Shown one piece after another: positions 1 to 7,826 of a DNA stretch of 64,000 nt (position 1 is the stretch's first letter; each line of letters opens with the position of its first letter). Made by a program: the position numbers and the translations under genes. Origin of the DNA: Dyella sp. C9 (GTDB lineage Bacteria > Pseudomonadota > Gammaproteobacteria > Xanthomonadales > Rhodanobacteraceae); assembly GCF_003332825.1 (NCBI RefSeq), contig NZ_QIRF01000016.1, positions 40,300 to 104,299 on the forward strand, given 5' to 3'. The notes under the pieces were generated by a model. It had not been told where the DNA came from, did no database searches, and saw nothing but the letters and a program-made list of their open reading frames with translations.

Positions 1-1
1 T

Positions 2-1168
2 AAGGCCGACGCCAATCCGGACCACGTCAAGCAGGGCCTCGGCAACCTGGAAGTGATTCCGGAAGAGTGGGGTGGCGACACGCCGTTCGTGCCGATCTCG
101 GCCAAGACCGGTATGGGCATCGACGATCTGCTCGACGCCATCCTGGTCCAGGCCGAAGTGATGGAGCTGAAGGCGGTCGAAGACGGCCCGGCGTCCGGCG
201 TGGTGATCGAGTCCAGCCTGGACCGCGGTCGCGGCCCGGTGGCGACGGTGCTGGTGCAGCAGGGCACGCTCAAGCGCGGCGACTTCGTGGTGTGTGGCAT
301 CGAATACGGCCGCATGCGCGCACTGATCGACGAGAACGGCAAGACCGTGCAGGAAGCCGGCCCGTCGATTCCGGTGCAGGTGCTGGGTCTGTCCGGCGTG
401 CCGGAGTCGGGCGACGACTTCGTGGTGGTGGCCGATGAGCGCCTCGCCCGTGAAGTGGCCGCCGAACGCCAGCTCAAGCGCCGCGAGACGCGCATGGTCA
501 GCAAGGCCAACCGCCTTGAGGACATCATGGCCCAGATGGCCCAGGGTGCCGAGCAGCAGACGCTCAACATCCTGGTCAAGGCCGACGTGCAGGGTTCGGT
601 GCAGGCGCTGCGTGAGTCGCTCAGCGCGATCGGCAACGAGAACGTGAAGGTCAACGTGATCGCAGCCGGCGTCGGCGGCATCACCGAGTCCGACGCCACC
701 CTGGCTGCCGCCTCCAAGGCGCTGGTCATCGGCTTCAACGTCCGTGCCGACGCCTCGGCGCGCAAGGTGATCGATACCTCGGGCCTCGACGTCCGCTACT
801 TCTCGATCATCTACGACGTGATCGACCAGGTGAAGCAGGCCGCTTCGGGTCTGCTGGGCAAGGAAGTGCGCGAAGAGATCATCGGTATCGCCCAGGTGCG
901 CGAAGTGTTCCGCAGCTCCAAGTTCGGCGCGGTGGCCGGTTGCATGGTCATCGAAGGTACGGTCAAGCGCAGCAAGCCGATCCGCGTGCTGCGTGACAAC
1001 ACCGTGGTCTTCCAGGGCGAACTGGAATCGCTGCGTCGCTTCAAGGACCTGGTCGACGAAGTGCGCAACGGCATGGAATGCGGTATCGCCGTGAAGCAGT
1101 ACAACGACGTCAAGGTCGGTGACCAGATCGAGTGCTTCGAGCGTATCGAGGTGGCCCGCACGCTGTAA
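2..1168 (+). CDS. infB: Translation initiation factor IF-2, C-terminal part
   Basis: IF-2 is the cytoplasmic GTPase that places initiator tRNA on the 30S subunit and promotes 70S joining. The window opens inside the gene: the frame is open from base 2, and the first visible residues (KAD) follow the G4 motif of the GTPase domain. The G5 motif SAKTG is at visible residues 33-37. The other roughly 350 residues correspond to beta-barrel domain II and the C1/C2 regions that bind fMet-tRNA. The N-terminal region and motifs G1-G3 lie outside the window. It heads the usual infB-rbfA-truB-rpsO-pnp order. Identification is secure; only the 5' part is missing. Confidence 0.97.
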   Translation, partial: KADANPDHVKQGLGNLEVIPEEWGGDTPFVPISAKTGMGIDDLLDAILVQAEVMELKAVEDGPASGVVIESSLDRGRGPVATVLVQQGTLKRGDFVVCGIEYGRMRALIDENGKTVQEAGPSIPVQVLGLSGVPESGDDFVVVADERLAREVAAERQLKRRETRMVSKANRLEDIMAQMAQGAEQQTLNILVKADVQGSVQALRESLSAIGNENVKVNVIAAGVGGITESDATLAAASKALVIGFNVRADASARKVIDTSGLDVRYFSIIYDVIDQVKQAASGLLGKEVREEIIGIAQVREVFRSSKFGAVAGCMVIEGTVKRSKPIRVLRDNTVVFQGELESLRRFKDLVDEVRNGMECGIAVKQYNDVKVGDQIECFERIEVARTL

Positions 1169-1176
1169 CCGCGGGA

Positions 1177-1303
1177 CGAGGGGTGAGTAGCGAGGGCGCG
1201 AAAACCCCATGTCCGGCAAGCCTCCGAAGCCCGGGCAGTCCTGCCCGGGCTTTGCGTTTTTTCCGTAAACTGCGGCGTTGGCGCCCTCGCTACTCGCCCC
1301 TCG
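1177..1303. repeat. Long inverted repeat enclosing the infB terminator
   Basis: Arms 1177-1199 and 1281-1303 are 23 bases each and match as inverted repeats at 22 of 23 positions. The infB terminator hairpin lies between them. A related sequence (reverse-arm type) occurs at 38935-38963 before fumC, so this looks like a dispersed element rather than part of infB. It occupies most of the 161-bp infB-rbfA gap. Confidence 0.8.
1227..1262 (+). terminator. Intrinsic terminator after infB
   Basis: A GC-rich stem of ten pairs (1227-1236 with 1243-1252) has a six-base loop and is followed by TGCG and six T. It sits between infB and rbfA, so rbfA-truB probably depends on read-through or on its own promoter. 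Confidence 0.75.
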
Positions 1304-1329
1304 CCCCTGTGGCGTCCAAGGAGGCTTTC

Positions 1330-1713
1330 ATGCCCTCACGCGATTTCAAGCGAACCGATCGGGTCGGCGCCGAGCTGCGCCGCGAACTGGGTCTGCTGGT
1401 CCATGCCGCCGTGCGCGACCACGGCCTGCCGTCGGTCAGCGTCTCCGACGTGGAAGTGACCCGCGACCTCGACTTCGCCACCGTCTGGGTGACCGCGCTG
1501 CTGTCCGAGCAGTCCAAGGAGGCGGTGAAGGCGCTCAACGAGCTGGCCGGCGAATTCCGCCGCACGCTGTCGCGCAGCATGCGCCTGCGCCGCGTGCCGG
1601 AGCTGCGCTTCAAGTACGACGACTCGGTCGACAAGGGCGAGCGCATTGAAACCCTGTTGCGCCAGGACGGCGCCCGTACCGTGGCGCCGGACGAGGAAAG
1701 CACCGAAGACTGA
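1330..1713 (+). CDS. rbfA: 30S ribosome-binding factor A
   Basis: RbfA is a small KH-fold protein that binds 16S rRNA near helix 1 and helps late 30S maturation, especially in the cold. The product is 127 residues, normal for the family, and begins MPSRDFKRTDRVGAELRREL with the typical N-terminal helix. The start is fixed by a perfect AAGGAGG at 1318-1324, five bases before the ATG; the frame stays open upstream but without a comparable signal. The stop overlaps the truB ATG by one base (TGATG), so rbfA and truB are probably translationally coupled. A rather acidic C-terminal tail follows the KH core. Confidence 0.96.
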   Translation: MPSRDFKRTDRVGAELRRELGLLVHAAVRDHGLPSVSVSDVEVTRDLDFATVWVTALLSEQSKEAVKALNELAGEFRRTLSRSMRLRRVPELRFKYDDSVDKGERIETLLRQDGARTVAPDEESTED

Positions 1714-2651
1714 TGAAGCGGCGGATACGTTTTCGCGATCTCCACGGCATCGTGCTGCTGGACAAGCCGCTGGGCCTGAGTTCAAACCAGGCCCTGCAGG
1801 TGGTGCGCAAGGGTATTTTCCGGGCGGAGAAGGGTGGCCATACCGGCGCGCTGGACCCGCTTGCCAGTGGACTGCTGCCGCTGTGTTTCGGCGAGGCCAC
1901 CAAGATCGCCGGCATGTTGCTGGGCTCACGCAAGGCCTACCTGGCCGAATGTCGGCTGGGCGCCACCACCTCCACGGCCGACCTCGAGGGCGAGATCGTG
2001 CAGGAGCGGCCGGTGCCGCCCCTGACCGACGAGGCCATCGAGCAGTCGCTGGCCAAGCTGCGTGGCCGCATCACCCAGGTACCCCCTGCCTATTCGGCGA
2101 TCAAGAGGGATGGCGAGCCGCTCTACGTGAAGGCCCGTCGCGGTGAGGCCGTGGACGTGCCGGCCCGCGAGGTGGAGGTCTACCGGCTGGACGTACTCTC
2201 CCGTACCGCGGAGAGCCTCACCCTCTACGTGGAATGCGGCTCGGGCACCTATGTGCGCAGCCTGGCCGTGGATCTGGGCGAGGACCTGGGGTGCGGCGCC
2301 CATCTGACGGCCTTGCGCCGGCTATGGGTGGAGCCGTTCATGGCGCCGGCCATGGTCACTGTTGAGCAGTTGCAGGCGGCCGCCGCGCAGGGCGACGAAG
2401 CCTTGCTGGCGCTGCTGCTGCCGGTCTCGGCCGGTCTGGCCGGTCTGCCCGAGCTGCGTCTGGACGCGACGCGCAGCCTGGCTGTCTCACAAGGGCAACA
2501 GATTCCGCTGGATCCGTCGATGGCGGGGCGACTGGCCGTGTTTGGCGAGGACGGCCGCCTGTTGGCCCTGGGCGAAGCGGCGGGCGGGCGGTTGTCCATC
2601 GTCCGGGGCTTCAACCTGCCGCCGGCTGCCCCACGCGACCGCCCCGCATGA
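1713..2651 (+). CDS. truB: tRNA pseudouridine(55) synthase
   Basis: TruB isomerises U55 of the T-loop in tRNAs to pseudouridine. The 312-residue product has the family core GGHTGALDPLASG at residues 41-53, with the catalytic aspartate at about residue 48. The C-terminal part is a PUA-like RNA-binding region. It starts on the last base of the rbfA stop. A promoter and a large hairpin separate it from rpsO. Length and motifs are normal. Confidence 0.97.
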   Translation: MKRRIRFRDLHGIVLLDKPLGLSSNQALQVVRKGIFRAEKGGHTGALDPLASGLLPLCFGEATKIAGMLLGSRKAYLAECRLGATTSTADLEGEIVQERPVPPLTDEAIEQSLAKLRGRITQVPPAYSAIKRDGEPLYVKARRGEAVDVPAREVEVYRLDVLSRTAESLTLYVECGSGTYVRSLAVDLGEDLGCGAHLTALRRLWVEPFMAPAMVTVEQLQAAAAQGDEALLALLLPVSAGLAGLPELRLDATRSLAVSQGQQIPLDPSMAGRLAVFGEDGRLLALGEAAGGRLSIVRGFNLPPAAPRDRPA

Positions 2652-2656
2652 CGGTC

Positions 2657-2686
2657 TTGTTGTCTTTGGGCTCCGCTAGTTACAAT
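2657..2686 (+). promoter_or_regulatory. Probable rpsO promoter
   Basis: TTGTTG (2657-2662) and TACAAT (2681-2686) are separated by 18 bases, a good sigma-70 pair immediately after truB. A transcript from here would begin about 90 bases before rpsO and would contain the 2720-2765 hairpin in its leader. Confidence 0.55.
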
Positions 2687-2719
2687 ACGGAGCTTGTTCG
2701 AAACTTTTCATTCATCAAG

Positions 2720-2777
2720 GCGAAGCTTGCGCAACGTCATCCAAGTGATGTTGCGCAAGCTTCGCACCCGTTTTTTT
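2720..2777 (+). terminator. Terminator-like hairpin in the rpsO leader
   Basis: Bases 2720-2740 pair with 2745-2765 in a stem of about 21 pairs closed by a CCAA tetraloop. ACCC and seven to eight T follow, and the Shine-Dalgarno AGGAAG (2778-2783) begins directly after the T-run. It has the form of an intrinsic terminator but lies downstream of the apparent rpsO promoter. It could end truB transcripts, attenuate rpsO, or be part of S15 autoregulation; the sequence does not decide between these. Confidence 0.7.
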
Positions 2778-2791
2778 AGGAAGAGATACCC

Positions 2792-3061
2792 ATGTCCCTT
2801 ACCGCAGAACAGACCGGCAAGATCATCGCTGACTTCGGCCGCGTGGCGAACGACACCGGTTCGCCGGAAGTCCAGGTCGCCCTGCTGTCGGCCCGCATCG
2901 ACCACCTGACCGACCATTTCAAGGCCCACAAGCAGGACCACCACTCGCGCCGCGGCCTGCTCAAGCTGGTCAACCAGCGCAAGCGCCTGCTGGCGTACCT
3001 GAAGGATCGTGACCTGGCTCGTTACCAGAGCCTCATCGAGCGCCTCGGCCTCCGTCGCTAA
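2792..3061 (+). CDS. rpsO: 30S ribosomal protein S15
   Basis: S15 is the primary-binding 16S rRNA protein that organises the central domain of the 30S subunit. At 89 residues the length is standard, and the conserved helix with DHLTDHFKAHKQDHHSRRGL (residues 36-55) is the rRNA-binding region. AGGAAG at 2778-2783 supports the ATG. In other bacteria S15 represses its own translation by binding its leader; here the leader carries a very stable hairpin against the ribosome-binding site. pnp follows after a two-hairpin spacer, as in Escherichia coli. Confidence 0.98.
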   Translation: MSLTAEQTGKIIADFGRVANDTGSPEVQVALLSARIDHLTDHFKAHKQDHHSRRGLLKLVNQRKRLLAYLKDRDLARYQSLIERLGLRR

Positions 3062-3070
3062 TTCCATGGT

Positions 3071-3122
3071 TTTGCGCTCATTCGTGAGCGCAAAGATCAA
3101 AATGCGGTCATCCCTGGCCGCA
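3071..3122 (+). repeat. Two-hairpin intergenic module between rpsO and pnp
   Basis: Hairpin 1 (3071-3094) has a perfect ten-pair stem with a TTCG loop; hairpin 2 (3103-3122) has an eight-pair stem with one G-U pair and a TCCC loop. They are joined by GATCAAAA. The same arrangement recurs twice between sucA and sucB (19808-19919). Here it lies in the pnp leader, where in E. coli an RNase III-sensitive hairpin mediates PNPase autoregulation; that role is only an analogy for this sequence. Confidence 0.75.
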
Positions 3123-3144
3123 CTCCAAAATTCAGGAAAAGACA

Positions 3145-5250
3145 GTGGCGAAAGTAACCAAGTCATTCCAGTTCGGTAATCACGAAGTCACACTGGAGAC
3201 GGGCGAAATCGCCCGCCAGGCTTCCGGTGCCGTCATGGTCAGCATGGGCGGCACCGTGGTGCTGGTCACCGTGGTGGCCAACGCCAAGGCGAAAGAAGGC
3301 CAGGACTTCTTCCCGCTTACCGTCGACTACGTCGAGAAGTTCTACTCCGCGGGTCGCATCCCGGGTGGCTTCTTCAAGCGCGAAGGCCGCCCGACCGAGA
3401 AGGAGACGCTCACCTCGCGTCTGATCGATCGTCCGGTGCGTCCGCTGTTCCCGGAAGAGTTCAAGAACGAAGTGCAGGTCATCGCACAGGTCGTCTCGCT
3501 GAACCCCGAGATCGACGGCGACATCCCGGCCATGCTGGGCGCGTCCGCCGCGCTGAGCCTCGCCGGCATCCCGTTCAAGGGCCCGATCGGCGCCGCCCGC
3601 GTGGGCTACGCCGATGGCAAGTACCTGCTCAACCCGACCGCGACCGAGCTGAAGACCTCGGCGCTGGATCTGGTGGTCGCCGGTACCTCCAACGCCGTGC
3701 TGATGGTCGAGTCGGAAGCCAAGCTGCTGTCCGAGGACGTCATGCTGGGCGCCGTGGTGTTCGGTCACCAGCAGATGCAGGTGGCCATCCGCGCCATTGC
3801 CGAGCTCGCCACCGAGGCGGCCCGTCCGTCCATGGTGTGGGAAGCCCCGGCCCGCAACGAGTCGCTGATCGCCGCCCTCAAGGGTGCCGTCGGCAACCAG
3901 CTGGAAACCGCTTTCCAGGTGCGCGACAAGCTGCAGCGCCGTGACGCCATCGCCGCCATCAAGGCCGACGTGCTGGCCTCGCTGGCCGCCGACGCCGAAG
4001 CCAAGGGCTGGGACAAGGCCGAGCTGTCGAAGGAATTCGCCGAGCTCGAATACCGCACCATGCGCGACGGCGTGCTGAAGACCAAGGTCCGCATCGACGG
4101 CCGCAACCTGGACGACATCCGCCCGATCAGCGTGCGCGTCGGCGTGCTGCCGCGTACCCATGGTTCGGCGCTGTTCACCCGCGGCGAAACCCAGGCGCTG
4201 GTCGTGACCACGCTGGGCACCACCCGCGATGCGCAGATCATCGACGCGCCGGAAGGCGAGTCGAAGGATGCCTTCCTGTTCCACTACAACTTCCCGCCGT
4301 TCTCGGTGGGCGAGGCTGGCCGCTTCGGCGCGCCGAAGCGTCGCGAGATCGGCCACGGCCGTCTTGCCAAGCGCGGCGTGCAGGCCGTCAAGCCGACCAT
4401 CGAAGAGTTCCCGTACGTGATCCGCGTGGTCTCGGAAATCACCGAGTCCAACGGTTCCTCGTCGATGGCCTCGGTGTGCGGTTCCTCGCTGGCCATGATG
4501 GACGCCGGCGTGCCGCTGAAGTCGCCGGTGGCCGGCATCGCCATGGGTCTGGTCAAGGAAGGCGACGACTTCGTCGTGCTGTCCGACATCCTGGGTGACG
4601 AAGATCACCTGGGCGACATGGACTTCAAGGTGGCCGGTAGCGCCGAGGGCATTTCCGCGCTGCAGATGGACATCAAGATCGACGGTATCACCGAAGAGAT
4701 CATGCGTACCGCGCTGGCCCAGGCCAAGCAGGGTCGCCTGCATATCCTCGGCGAGATGGCCAAGGTCATCACTACCGCCCGTTCGGAGATGAGCGAGTAC
4801 GCCCCGCGCCTGCTCACCATCAAGATCCACCCGGACAAGATCCGCGAAGTCATCGGCAAGGGCGGCGCCACCATCCGCTCGATCACCGAAGAGACCGGCA
4901 CCACCATCGACATCAGCGACGACGGCACCGTGGTCATCGCCTCGGTCAACCGCGAGGCTGCCAACGCCGCCAAGGCACGCATCGAGCAGATCGTGTCCGA
5001 CGTCGAGCCGGGCCGCATCTACGAAGGCAAGGTTGCCAAGCTGATGGACTTCGGCGCGTTCGTGACCATCATGCCGGGCAAGGACGGCCTGGTGCACGTC
5101 TCGCAGATCTCCAGCGAGCGCGTGGAGAAGGTCTCCGACAAGCTGAAGGAAGGCGACATCGTCAAGGTCAAGGTGCTGGAAGTGGACAAGCAGGGCCGTA
5201 TCCGCCTGTCCATGAAGGCCGTGGCCGAGGACGAAGGCGCCAACGCCTAA
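3145..5250 (+). CDS. pnp: Polyribonucleotide nucleotidyltransferase (PNPase)
   Basis: PNPase is a trimeric 3'-5' phosphorolytic exoribonuclease of mRNA decay and the degradosome. The 701-residue product has two RNase PH domains (about 10-230 and 310-540), with the conserved serine-rich ESNGSSSMASVCG segment in the second. A KH domain (GKGG near residue 570) and a C-terminal S1 domain (from about 622) follow. The start is GTG at 3145, preceded by AGGAAAAG. It is followed by a strong terminator, so it closes the cluster. Length and domain order are typical. Confidence 0.98.
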   Translation: MAKVTKSFQFGNHEVTLETGEIARQASGAVMVSMGGTVVLVTVVANAKAKEGQDFFPLTVDYVEKFYSAGRIPGGFFKREGRPTEKETLTSRLIDRPVRPLFPEEFKNEVQVIAQVVSLNPEIDGDIPAMLGASAALSLAGIPFKGPIGAARVGYADGKYLLNPTATELKTSALDLVVAGTSNAVLMVESEAKLLSEDVMLGAVVFGHQQMQVAIRAIAELATEAARPSMVWEAPARNESLIAALKGAVGNQLETAFQVRDKLQRRDAIAAIKADVLASLAADAEAKGWDKAELSKEFAELEYRTMRDGVLKTKVRIDGRNLDDIRPISVRVGVLPRTHGSALFTRGETQALVVTTLGTTRDAQIIDAPEGESKDAFLFHYNFPPFSVGEAGRFGAPKRREIGHGRLAKRGVQAVKPTIEEFPYVIRVVSEITESNGSSSMASVCGSSLAMMDAGVPLKSPVAGIAMGLVKEGDDFVVLSDILGDEDHLGDMDFKVAGSAEGISALQMDIKIDGITEEIMRTALAQAKQGRLHILGEMAKVITTARSEMSEYAPRLLTIKIHPDKIREVIGKGGATIRSITEETGTTIDISDDGTVVIASVNREAANAAKARIEQIVSDVEPGRIYEGKVAKLMDFGAFVTIMPGKDGLVHVSQISSERVEKVSDKLKEGDIVKVKVLEVDKQGRIRLSMKAVAEDEGANA

Positions 5251-5273
5251 GCCTCGAGCTCAGCAAGAAGTCG

Positions 5274-5307
5274 CGAAAGCCCGGCCCCGTGCCGGGCTTT
5301 CGTTTTT
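5274..5307 (+). terminator. Intrinsic terminator after pnp
   Basis: A twelve-pair stem (5274-5285 with 5291-5302) is followed by five T. It ends the infB-pnp cluster. Confidence 0.9.
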
Positions 5308-5408
5308 CTTGCACTGCAGCAAGCCAGGGCATCTGGCGCTAATGCGTATTTTGCGTTCGGTGCAACATGCTTTTGCTACGATGCTGGCAGGTTGACGAGG
5401 ATGCGGGC

Positions 5409-6476
5409 ATGGCCGAGCAGGCAAGTGATTTGTTGAAGGAATACCAGGCAATGGCGCAGCAATCCTGGGATGCCTGGACGCGTTACCTGCAACAGCAAGC
5501 CGGCACGGCGACTCCATTTGGTACCGCCGCCCACGCGGCTTCCGGCGGCAGTGGTGACGACCTGCTGGCGCGCAGCATGGCGGCCATCAAGGGTTACGGC
5601 GAATGGCTGCAGGGCGCGGTGGGAAGCGGCCTTGGCCAGAGTGGCGCCGACTGGCAGCAATCGCTGCAGCATCTGTTCGGCAGCCTTGGCGGCCAGCCGT
5701 TTGCCCATGCCTTCGCCAGCATCGACAGCGAAGCTGCACGCAGCTTCGGCCAGATGTGGCAGTCCTGGCTGCAGGCCAGCCAGGGTGCGATGCCGGGCGC
5801 GCGCTTCGACATGGAGCACATGGCGGCCTTCGGTTACACCCGCGAACGCCAGCTGCAGCAGCAGGCGCTTGCCGCGGCCATGCAGGAATACCTGGAGTGG
5901 TCAGGCCGGTATCAGGCGCTGATCCAGCGCGCCAACACCGAGGGTTTCGAGCGACTGCAGGCCAAGCTGGCCGAACTCACCGATACGACACGGCAGGTCG
6001 AATCGCTGAAGGCGCTGTACGACCTGTGGGTCGACGGAGCCGAGGAAGCGTACGCGCAGATAGCCCTGTCGGAGGAATTCCGTCACGCCTACGGCGAGAT
6101 GGTCAATGCACAGAGTCGCGTGCGCGAACTGCAGCGGCAGCAGCTCGATGTGTTCTGTCGTGAACTGGGCATGCCCACGCGCAGCGAGGTCAGCGCGCTG
6201 GGCAAGCGCCTGCAGGAGCTGCGCCGCGAAGTGCGTGTCGGCGCATCCCCGGAGGCGGCGGACGAAGTGGCTGCCTTGCGCGCCGAGGTGGCGACACTGA
6301 AGCGCGAACTGGCCGGGCGCGACGCGCCAGCCAAGCTGCCGGCAAAGAAGCCCGCCACGCGCAGCGCCAAGCGCAGCATGGAAGAGGACGAGGCCGTCGT
6401 GCGCAGGCCCAAGCCTGCCGCCGCGGTGGCTGCCCGCAAGTCGGTCGTGCGTGGCGCCACGCGCACGCGCAAGTAA
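5409..6476 (+). CDS. phaE: Class III PHA synthase subunit PhaE
   Basis: PhaE is the non-catalytic partner of PhaC in class III polyhydroxyalkanoate synthases, working at the surface of storage granules. The product is 355 residues from the ATG at 5409, which has ACGAGG at 5395-5400; an ATG 42 bases upstream has no comparable signal. It is helical, with a long central Gln/Ala-rich region, a predicted coiled-coil stretch at about 265-310 and a Lys/Arg/Ala-rich C-terminal tail like those of granule-associated proteins. phaC starts nine bases after the stop. Assignment rests on this pairing and overall character more than on a sharp motif. Confidence 0.85.
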   Translation: MAEQASDLLKEYQAMAQQSWDAWTRYLQQQAGTATPFGTAAHAASGGSGDDLLARSMAAIKGYGEWLQGAVGSGLGQSGADWQQSLQHLFGSLGGQPFAHAFASIDSEAARSFGQMWQSWLQASQGAMPGARFDMEHMAAFGYTRERQLQQQALAAAMQEYLEWSGRYQALIQRANTEGFERLQAKLAELTDTTRQVESLKALYDLWVDGAEEAYAQIALSEEFRHAYGEMVNAQSRVRELQRQQLDVFCRELGMPTRSEVSALGKRLQELRREVRVGASPEAADEVAALRAEVATLKRELAGRDAPAKLPAKKPATRSAKRSMEEDEAVVRRPKPAAAVAARKSVVRGATRTRK

Positions 6477-6485
6477 GGAAGACAC

Positions 6486-7553
6486 ATGTTCCCCCCGTTC
6501 CGACTCGATCCCGCGACGCTGCTCGGCGAAGTGTCCGCGTTCCAGCGCAAGCTGTCCGCCGGCTTCCCCAATCTGGCGCACCAGCCAGAACCGGAATACG
6601 CCAACACGCCGCGCGAGGCCGTCTACCGCGAGGACAAGCTGACCCTGTGGCACATGAAGGGGCAGGGCAAGCCGACCGCCAAGACGCCGACGCTGATCGT
6701 CTATGCGCTGGTCAACACGGTGTGGATGACCGACCTGCAGGAGGATCGCTCGCTGGTGCGCAACCTGCTTGAGCAGGGCGAGGACATCTATCTGCTCGAC
6801 TGGGGTTATCCGGATGGCGCCGATCGCTGGCTGACCCTGGACGACTACATCAATGGCTATCTCGACCGCTGCGTCGACGCCGTGCGCAAGGCGGCCGGCG
6901 TGGAGGCCATCAACCTGCTCGGCATTTGCCAGGGCGGCACTTTCTCGCTGTGCTATGCGGCCACCCACGCCAGCAAGGTCAAGAACCTGGTGACCATGGT
7001 GACGCCGGTCGATTTCCAGACGCCGGACAACATGCTGTCCAGCTGGTCGCGCGAGGTCGACGTGGATCGCTTCGTCGATACCGTGGGCAATATCCCGGCC
7101 GAACTGCTCAACTGGGTCTATCTCACGCTCAAGCCCGTGCGCCTGAACCAGCAGAAATACGTGGGCCTGGTCGACATCCTCGACAACCCGAAGGAGTTGC
7201 AGAACTTCCTGCGCATGGAGCGCTGGATCTTCGACTCGCCCGATCAGGCGGGCGAAGCGTTCCGCGAGTTCATCAAGGAATTCTACCAGCAGAACAAACT
7301 GATCAAGGGCGAGATCGTCATCGGCGGCAAGCCGGTGGATCTGGGCATGATCACGCAGCCGGTGCTGAACATTTTCGCCGAGCAGGATCATCTGGTGCCG
7401 CCGGATGCCTCGCGCGCGCTGGGACGGCACGTGGGCACCACCGACTACACCCAGCTGGCCTTCAAGGGCGGCCATATCGGCATCTACGTGTCCAGCCGTG
7501 CCCAGCGCGAGGTACCGCCCGCTATCCATCAGTGGCTTAGTACGCGAAACTAG
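6486..7553 (+). CDS. phaC: Class III poly(R)-hydroxyalkanoic acid synthase subunit PhaC
   Basis: PhaC polymerises (R)-3-hydroxyacyl-CoA, usually 3-hydroxybutyryl-CoA, into PHA granules. The protein is 355 residues, the short class III length, with an alpha/beta-hydrolase fold. The lipase-like box GICQGG puts the nucleophile at Cys148, and Asp301 (EQDHLVPP) and His330 (GGHIG) complete the triad. These are close to the positions known for the Allochromatium enzyme. It is nine bases downstream of phaE, so the two subunits are co-expressed. No beta-ketothiolase or phaB is nearby; monomer supply must come from elsewhere. Confidence 0.95.
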   Translation: MFPPFRLDPATLLGEVSAFQRKLSAGFPNLAHQPEPEYANTPREAVYREDKLTLWHMKGQGKPTAKTPTLIVYALVNTVWMTDLQEDRSLVRNLLEQGEDIYLLDWGYPDGADRWLTLDDYINGYLDRCVDAVRKAAGVEAINLLGICQGGTFSLCYAATHASKVKNLVTMVTPVDFQTPDNMLSSWSREVDVDRFVDTVGNIPAELLNWVYLTLKPVRLNQQKYVGLVDILDNPKELQNFLRMERWIFDSPDQAGEAFREFIKEFYQQNKLIKGEIVIGGKPVDLGMITQPVLNIFAEQDHLVPPDASRALGRHVGTTDYTQLAFKGGHIGIYVSSRAQREVPPAIHQWLSTRN

Positions 7554-7581
7554 GCCCTATCCACAGGATGGGGTTTTGGTC

Positions 7582-7767
7582 ATGGAAAAGCGCCTGCATC
7601 GTTCGCTCACCGACAGGAAGATCGCCGGGGTGTGCGGTGGTATTGCCGAATACCTGGGTTGGGATCCCACCCTGGTCCGCGTGCTCTGGATCGTGCTGAC
7701 CTTCCTCGGCGGCTCTGGCGTGGTGGCCTACCTGGTGTTGTGGCTGCTGATGCCTGACGGCCCCTGA
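7582..7767 (+). CDS. Small PspC-domain membrane protein
   Basis: A 61-residue protein consisting almost only of a PspC domain: a basic N-terminus, the motif GVCGGIAEYLGWDPTLVRV (residues 16-34), then one transmembrane helix of about 20 residues ending LMPDGP. PspC domains occur in phage-shock membrane sensors and anti-sigma-like proteins, but this stand-alone form is common and its role is not established. The ATG is 28 bases after phaC and a terminator follows, so it may be the last gene of the pha transcript. Confidence 0.88.
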   Translation: MEKRLHRSLTDRKIAGVCGGIAEYLGWDPTLVRVLWIVLTFLGGSGVVAYLVLWLLMPDGP

Positions 7768-7773
7768 TATTGC

Positions 7774-7800
7774 GCGGCGGATCTCCCGTTCCGCCGCTTT
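7774..7800 (+). terminator. Hairpin terminator after pspC
   Basis: An eight-pair GC stem (7774-7781 with 7790-7797) is followed by TTTCCTTT. It separates the pha/pspC group from mtnA. Confidence 0.6.
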
Positions 7801-7826
7801 CCTTTCACCGCTTGGCAAGACCGTTT

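Noticed and set aside
3163..5097. A 644-codon open frame antisense to pnp
   Set aside because: A shadow of the GC-rich codon pattern of pnp; its His/Asp/Gly/Arg-rich translation resembles no protein and has no ribosome-binding site.
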